A DNA stretch of 15,000 nucleotides, taken from NCBI GenBank assembly GCA_018398765.1, contig JAHBMJ010000622.1, positions 1-15,000 of the forward strand, written 5' to 3'. Each line of letters opens with the position of its first letter. Within the stretch, counting starts at the first letter, position 1. Shown one piece after another: positions 11,001 through 15,000 of this stretch. The notes below the pieces were generated by a model that did not search any database, was not told the origin of the DNA, and saw nothing but the letters and a program-made list of their open reading frames with translations. The DNA is from Chromera velia (lineage: Eukaryota > Sar > Chromeraceae). A program made the position numbers and the translations under genes.

Positions 11001-11106
11001 CGCCCTGTTTCGAGAGAACATCATGAGGCTGCCCCCCTGTGAAAATCCTTCCGTGACGGTGGAGAGGGTCCTGACTGCAGCACGAAGAGTCAGGGGAGGG
11101 GACTGA
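2457..11106 (+). CDS. Large dynamin-superfamily GTPase, SLIP-GC-like, 18 exons, with two disabling lesions
   Basis: Proposed exons: 2457-2669, 2772-2867, 3253-3330, 3631-3699, 3984-4070, 4357-4467, 4981-5083, 5278-5417, 5606-5754, 6025-6115, 6429-6650, 6884-7191, 7528-7845, 8350-8945, 9402-9611, 9929-10310, 10649-10723, 10975-11106. Seen: every intron starts GT and ends CAG (most donors are gtgag, gtcag, gttgg or gtccg), phases agree at all junctions, and the sum is 1126 codons including the TGA stop at 11104-11106. The product has a small N-terminal domain, a basic and alanine-rich linker, a GTPase core (P-loop near residue 236, DFPGTGD at 433-439) and a helical C-terminal half. Known: the G1/G3 spacing and the GTGD form of G3 are typical of the nuclear GTPase SLIP-GC group within the dynamin superfamily. 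Odd: a frameshift in exon 13 and an in-frame TGA in exon 14 interrupt the frame; as written, translation stops after about 605 residues. It may be a real gene with assembly errors or a recent pseudogene. Exon 6 and exon 9 borders are the least certain. Confidence 0.72.
4498..4557. repeat. (TCT/TCC)n followed by (GCT)9 triplet repeat in intron 6
   Basis: A pyrimidine-rich trinucleotide tract runs into nine GCT units at 4531-4557. Read in the frame of exon 6 it would encode polyserine then polyalanine with no stop, so it could be translated if the next donor (AGG/gtgaag at 4627) were used. Confidence 0.9.
4693..4718. repeat. (AG)13 microsatellite in intron 6
   Basis: Uninterrupted AG dinucleotide run within the longest intron (4468-4980) of the GTPase gene. 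Confidence 0.9.
4981..7191 (+). other. GTPase gene, catalytic core (exons 7-12)
   Basis: G1/Walker A is GPYGAGKTT (residues 236-244) in exon 7. Exons 8-10 encode a helical insert; a segment reading VTYDKEDCQQLVSLTILELL resembles the EW..EL..L..LL segment between G1 and G3 in SLIP-GC-type GTPases. Exon 11 has LTPILDFPGTGD, with G3 DFPG at 433-436. Exon 12 follows with a strand-rich segment (LVVLLYRED) and then ILFCMNVEKQ (493-502) where G4 ([NT]KxD) is expected; N498 is present but the canonical Lys and Asp are not in register, so G4 is degenerate or shifted. An acidic stretch (528-541, mostly Glu/Asp) follows as an insertion. Known: dynamin-type GTPases often have low nucleotide affinity and poorly conserved G4/G5. 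Nucleotide binding is likely; guanine specificity is unproven. Confidence 0.65.
7646..7687 (+). other. Frameshift zone in exon 13 of the GTPase gene
   Basis: Upstream, the frame set by the phase-2 junction from exon 12 reads through KSDKLQFVAICPHSGTV and then hits TGA TGA at 7676-7681. Downstream, a different frame is open, starting at MTPDRVKAEI and ending at AAG/gtccgt (7845) in phase 0, which is what exon 14 needs. The switch is therefore required by both flanks. A GTGTG dinucleotide run sits exactly at the break; one extra TG unit would explain it. GT...AG pairs across the zone give either the wrong phase or an intron of only about 32 nt without a pyrimidine tract. Confidence 0.75.
8017..8066. 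repeat. Compound (TC)12(TG)13 microsatellite in intron 13
   Basis: A TC run switches directly to a TG run. The TG half can adopt Z-DNA and the TC half triplex DNA in principle. It lies in the 504-nt intron before exon 14. Confidence 0.93.
8842..8844 (+). other. In-frame TGA inside exon 14 of the GTPase gene
   Basis: The codons before it (ending ENDKAI) and after it (FSLLNFYRPSKNPLFPKV...) are in the same frame. The second part continues to a donor GG/gtaggt at 8946 whose phase 2 matches exon 15. A CGA to TGA transition at a CpG is the simplest origin. The original amino acid is not known. Confidence 0.75.
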
Positions 11107-12289
11107 CCGTCCAGGTGGTAACGGAGGGGGGGAGGGCCGGGGTGTTTGTTTGTTTGTGAAGAGACGTACAGGGGGTCGGAGAAGGAGAAGGAGGTCTCGG
11201 GATGTGGTGACACCTTTCCTTCTCCGCCGCATCACAAAGCCTTCTCTCATGCAGTCAGTGAGAGCGAGTGAGAGAGTCTGCTCTCCTTTGCCTGATGCCT
11301 CTGAGGTCTCTGCACCAGCTGCTCTCCCTCCCTCCCAGTGCAACGCGCGGCTGGACGGCTGCTTCTTTCACCTTCCCTGTGAGATTGGATTTGCGAGTGA
11401 AGGAATAATCATTGGCTGTGGATGACACGGCGACTGTCTGCTCTTCGTGTCGCTGTGACGGTCTGAGGGAGACATGCAATTTGGGGGAATCGGTATGCCT
11501 CCAACAGAGCACTGGACAGATACCGATGGGTGTCTGCCGGCTTCAGCCTGTCTGTGTTTATGATTTCCTTCAATCGCTACATCTACATGCTCCACTTCGC
11601 GTCTGCTCGTCCCTTTTTGATAGGCACAGTCCACCCATGTAATGCCATTCGTAGGACGATTGAAAACGCGCGAGCAACTAGGCACACTCAGACCTGAAAC
11701 ACGAGATGTGCGGTACCCTGCATGCCTGAATGTCCGCTCAAAAAAGCAATGGGCTCCATTTGGAGGTCCAGGGCTTCCGGAGCTGTGATTTAATGGCGTT
11801 TCCTCGGGGGCGTGAACGCCTCGGCACACCGTCAATTGCACAGTAAACGTACTTCAAGCTTCATGTTCTCGAAATCTTACACATCCTGCACATACGCATA
11901 CATGCATGCATGCACACACACGCACATGCACGCATGCCCTTCGAAGGGTTCCTGAAGGCCCTCGTTGTTTGACTGAACGATCGAGCCTCGTGCATGGGTG
12001 AGCAACCTCGGGGATAAGTTCTCATACACGTCTCCTATGGTCGCCTACGAATGACTTCGTGTTCGGAGCAATCGCATTGTGAATGTTGCAATTAGCAATA
12101 ACCTTCTCGTGAAACTCAAACGCAGCTTCAATCATTGCATATCAGCATACTGAGCATAGGCTCGATCCCAGTCTAGATCCCAATGTATCCCCATGAATCA
12201 TCATGCTAGTCATCATGTCATCATGCATGCACTCTGCCTGATCCGCAGTGCTAGCAGCAGCGGGTTGTACTGCGTTGGTGTTTAGGTCT
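11107..12289. other. 3' flank of the GTPase gene, no supported gene
   Basis: It contains the GTPase 3' UTR and intergenic sequence. The longest minus-strand open frame (11368-11841) has no family resemblance, no splice-consistent neighbours and patchy composition, so I do not call it. Simple repeats include a GTTT run near 11142 and three TCATCATG units at 12198-12225. Confidence 0.5.
11887..11937. repeat. 51-nt perfectly alternating pyrimidine-purine tract
   Basis: Every step from T11887 to C11937 alternates pyrimidine and purine, made of CATG, CA and CG steps, with three consecutive ATGC units inside. Such tracts are classic Z-DNA formers. Confidence 0.9.
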
Positions 12290-12298
12290 AGGTTTAGG
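12281..12298. repeat. Short telomere-like motif
   Basis: Three adjacent hexamers, TTTAGG, TCTAGG and TTTAGG, at the left edge of the AT-rich block. They resemble TTTAGGG-type telomere units but lack the third G. Confidence 0.5.
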
Positions 12299-13359
12299 TG
12301 TTTATTTTATTAACAAAACTTTTAATTTAAATTTATGAACGTAATTGTAAAAAAATCTCTGGAAAAACAGTGTCTAGAATATTATTATGCAACAGCCTAT
12401 TTCTAGGCTAGTTTCTAGGCTTCTAGCTTTTAACGGCACTGGCAATTTACAGATGAGACACTATAGACGAGGCTTTTGGGCTTTTAAATGACGGCGTTTA
12501 ATTCATTTAAAAGAATGATTTTAATTTATATTAGTGTGATATTAGATTACTCTCTATAGATTACTCTGGAGGTTTGATGTTCCCCCTAGCGTTCCCCCTT
12601 CCACTCAAATAAAAGCTTAATATAAGGGTCTCAATTCAATTCATTCATACTCACTTTAATTACTTATGCATAAATATAACACCACTAGTAACACCATTTA
12701 AAACTAGGTTTAGAATGTGCTAAAGAATGTGCGTGGGAATGAGTTAACTTATTTATACTTATTTACTATAATATCATATCTAGTATGACTCGGATGCTTA
12801 AAGACAACTAGAAAGACAATGCACATCACAGTTATGGCATCAGTGTCGGGCACTGTCGGCGTCACATGCCGTCGCCATCATTTTAATTTCTGCTTAAGAG
12901 CAGTATATATATACACTTAGATATACATTTTTTTAAAACATAGACTGTCATACGGTGGTTAAAAAAATATATACGCACACAATAATCATCGGGCTGACAG
13001 GTAAGCTGATAGACATACTAGCATTTAAACTGGCATATCACATGATACCAGGTAAAATTAAGGCTTAAAATATTATTGAAAGAGCATCCAGAATAATTCA
13101 GTGAATTTAATTAAATTTAACGCTGGTTAAATTAGGAATATAAAAGTGTCTCGTGCCTTGCCGTTAAACGCTAAAAGCCTAAAAATAGTTAAATGGACTA
13201 ACAGCAAAGGCGTACTAATAGTATAGTGATAATGTCATCATCGTGATGATGACTCGCCGACTCGGATGAACACTATGCTTTAACATATCTTTGGCAGTCT
13301 CATGGATAGCCTCGATTATGGTATGTGTTCTTATTCCTCATACATGTCTGTATATAAAT

Positions 13360-13372
<13 letters not shown>
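12290..13372. other. AT-rich block without coding capacity
   Basis: Base composition changes abruptly near 12290 from roughly balanced to strongly AT-rich and returns near 13440. The block is full of TTAAA, ATTTAA and TATATA strings. It has small internal repeats: TTTCTAGGCT at 12400 and 12412, a 14-nt tandem near 12543-12570, and a 20-nt palindrome at 13234. No frame longer than about 60 codons exists on either strand. I see no terminal repeats, transposase or reverse-transcriptase signature, so the origin is open. Confidence 0.6.
13234..13253. repeat. Perfect inverted repeat (9-bp arms, 2-nt spacer)
   Basis: GTCATCATC and its exact reverse complement GATGATGAC flank a GT spacer, within the AT-rich block. 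Confidence 0.9.

Positions 13373-13406
<34 letters not shown>
13360..13406. repeat. Compound (AT)n(GT)17 microsatellite
   Basis: An AT run passes into a GT run just before the 3' end of the minus-strand gene at 13441, so it may lie in that gene's 3' UTR. Confidence 0.9.
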
Positions 13407-13413
<7 letters not shown>

Positions 13414-13440
13414 TCTGAGTAAAATATGATGTGTTTTATG

Positions 13441-14545
13441 TTACATTTCTTCCAAGTCCGTAACGCCGGCTGCAATCGGAGATAATGTGGGGCTCGGAGG
13501 GGAGTTCGCAAAAGCCAACTGAGGAAAGAATCGCACAATCGTCTCTTCCCCCACTCTCTTCTTCACTCCCCCAAACGAGGGCCCTGATGGAACTTTATCA
13601 ATAGGAAAGTTTGCGTGTGCGAGGAGACCTGTCTCTCTTGGGTCCGGTTCGACCCGAGCTCCCAAGAGAATTTGACTGTCTGCAACTTCGTGCATCCTCT
13701 CTAAGAGCCTTTCGAGAGTGCGGGGGTGTAGACCGTCTATCGACTGGGTGGCGAGGGTGTGCAACTCTTCTTGCAGGGCCTCGTACGCTGCTTCTCTTTG
13801 CGTCTCATCCACATCCACTGCAGGGACATCATTTTTACCTCCCTGTAGCTTCCCACTATCTCCTGCGTTTCTCTTTTGAAGGCCCACAATGCCAGTCAGT
13901 TCAGATTTTTTCTTTGTGGGACGAAGAGACGGCAGCGGACACTTGCGTTCTTTTCCAGATCCTGTCTGCCTTCCCCCTTCTCGTTCGTCGTCTGTGAAGG
14001 AAAGAGACGAAAAGGCCGAGATTGAATGAGAGACGGACCGAGGGTCTACACTGCAACACACACCCTTGTGGTGCAATAGAAGAGGATCCAAAGCTTTGGT
14101 CCATTCGGAAGGGTTCTGCCGAGGTGGTTCTTGGTGTGTCTCCTCCTCTTGTAACAAGAGAGGGAAGGGCGAAGGAGGCACGGGCATCTGGGGGTTCTCA
14201 AAAGAGTAGACAACAGGAAGGGCAGCAGGGGGGTCTGATCTGAACATGCCAGCTCCTGCATGAGTCTGCTCTGTTGCCGTCATGCGGTGCACTTCCTGCG
14301 GTGCGAATTGCCCGTTTCCTTCTCCCACCTGCCCCTCTTCTCCTTCCTCCTCTCTCTCTAGCTCGACGGTGAAGGAGACCGTGCGGGAGGGTCGCGAGCG
14401 CGAGTTGCGACGATTCAGTCCCCCTTCTGCGGGCGCCGTGTGGGCTCTGCTGTGAGGAGCCTTCGAGGACGGATGGGCTCTCTTGTGGCGGTGGAGGGTG
14501 TCGTGGTCCACCTGTCCTGTTGCATCGATATCTAAGTTCACGGCC
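13441..14545 (-). CDS. Unrecognised protein, 3' exon (5' end unresolved)
   Basis: A minus-strand frame of about 367 codons ends in TAA at 13443-13441. I do not recognise the family. The first two thirds look disordered: rich in Ser, Pro, Arg and Glu, with an acidic run (LEREEEGEEGQVGEG) and scattered basic motifs (RRNSRSRPSR, TKKK). The C-terminal third, from about 13818 downwards, contains a likely helical pair (QREAAYEALQEELHTLA, PRTLERLLERMHEV) and a more hydrophobic end. The frame extends upstream to 14637 but has no ATG until 14283. A good acceptor (cttccgtgcag/GG, ending at 14546) suggests that the exon starts at 14545 in phase 2. An ATG start at 14283 (280 aa) is the alternative. A possible first exon, ATGCTGAACAG at 14941-14931 followed by gtccgt, would join in phase, but this is weak. 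No domain or neighbour indicates a role. Confidence 0.55.
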
Positions 14546-14631
14546 CTGCACGGAAGTCGTTTGTTTTTTGTTGGAGGTGTGCGTCGAGTGATCGTGCTTA
14601 AAGCAGAATGTTTTGTAGCTGAGCATGTCAA

Positions 14632-15000
14632 CAGAGCTTATAGATGCTTTGAATTGACTTCAAGAGCGAACACAAAGAGAAAAACAGACAGACGCTAACA
14701 GGGGGCCGAGTTACGCGATTGCATGGATTGAAATGATGATTCACAGCCAAGAGCCAAGATTGACTTGGGAGGAAAGCACATTACTCAGATCAGACAGTCA
14801 AAATGACAGGAACACAAACAAACCTTACGCTGAGGTAGGAACCTCAGTAGTGCCTTAGTCCTGTCCTGAAATGCGTGGGTACTTTTGCACAAGAACAATC
14901 AATTTATCGACGACACTGAAAATGACGGACCTGTTCAGCATTCGCACAACGTGCTTATGAGAATGCTCGAGGATCGCCAGCTTTGCATCCGCTTTTTCGT
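14632..15000. other. Upstream flank or first intron of the 13441-14545 gene
   Basis: No protein-coding segment is supported. On the minus strand there is a possible tiny first exon at 14941-14931 (see that gene), but no other evidence. No promoter element was placed. Confidence 0.35.

Larger units (their letters stand above)
7528..11106 (+). other. GTPase gene, C-terminal helical half (exons 13-18)
   Basis: Exons 13-18 encode about 570 residues rich in long amphipathic helices (for example FGEMEALLRFRETWDSC, WKEALETLLKKLAEILL and KEAMVKIYEELKAKV). This is the expected composition of the stalk and bundle that follow a dynamin-type GTPase domain. I recognise no separate catalytic domain. The last two exons (KLEELGREVALFRENI...) form a short coiled-coil-like end, closed by TGA at 11104-11106. 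Both lesions fall here: the exon 13 frameshift and the exon 14 TGA. Downstream exons 15-18 keep open frames, matched phases and intact splice sites, so the lesions are either very recent or artefacts. Confidence 0.6.

Noticed and set aside
11368-11841. Minus-strand open frame of 157 codons
   Set aside because: It has no recognisable motifs or splice partners and lies in repeat-bearing 3' flank; probably chance.
12159-12169. B-box-like GGCTCGATCCC suggesting a tRNA gene or tRNA-derived SINE
   Set aside because: No matching A box at the right distance and no cloverleaf could be drawn.
12290-13440. Transposon or retroelement
   Set aside because: No terminal repeats, target-site duplication or enzyme fragments could be seen; kept only as an AT-rich block.
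1-15000. CRISPR array, bacterial operon or phage region
   Set aside because: There are no regularly spaced repeats and no bacterial-type gene packing; the spliced genes show that the DNA is eukaryotic.

Overview
The window looks like nuclear DNA of an intron-rich eukaryote. Both well-supported genes are cut into many short exons by introns with GT...cAG borders, codon use is GC-rich, the introns are full of microsatellites, and there is no operon organisation. The ribosomal protein L15 sequence reads like an alveolate version (for example [14 protein letters not shown] and [11 protein letters not shown]). With the moderate GC and dense introns, this makes a chromerid-type alga (Chromera/Vitrella relatives) my best guess. 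That is inference; no marker in the window proves it.

Layout. 1-791 holds no supported gene and is 3' flank of the first gene plus simple repeats. 792-2022 (minus strand) is a complete four-exon gene for 60S ribosomal protein L15 (205 aa). 2023-2456 is a short divergent promoter region shared with the next gene. 2457-11106 (plus strand) can be assembled by phase-consistent splicing into one 18-exon gene of about 1125 codons. It encodes a large multidomain GTPase of the dynamin superfamily that most resembles the nuclear GTPase SLIP-GC group: GPYGAGKT P-loop, DFPGTGD G3 motif, a basic nuclear-localisation-like segment and a long helical C-terminus. Two lesions interrupt it: a 2-nt-type frameshift near 7650-7685 and an in-frame TGA at 8842-8844. 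As given, the sequence cannot make the full protein unless there are assembly errors, unusual splicing or recoding; otherwise it is a young pseudogene.

11107-13440 has no supported gene. It includes a 51-nt perfectly alternating pyrimidine-purine run, a short telomere-like motif, and a block of about 1.1 kb (12290-13370) that is much more AT-rich than the rest. 13441-14545 (minus strand) is the 3' part of an unrecognised, mostly disordered protein gene whose first exon was not found with confidence. 14632-15000 is its upstream flank or first intron.

The ribosomal gene is ordinary housekeeping. The broken or mis-assembled GTPase gene is the most interesting part. Nothing in the window supports a bacterial-type system, a CRISPR array or an identifiable transposon.
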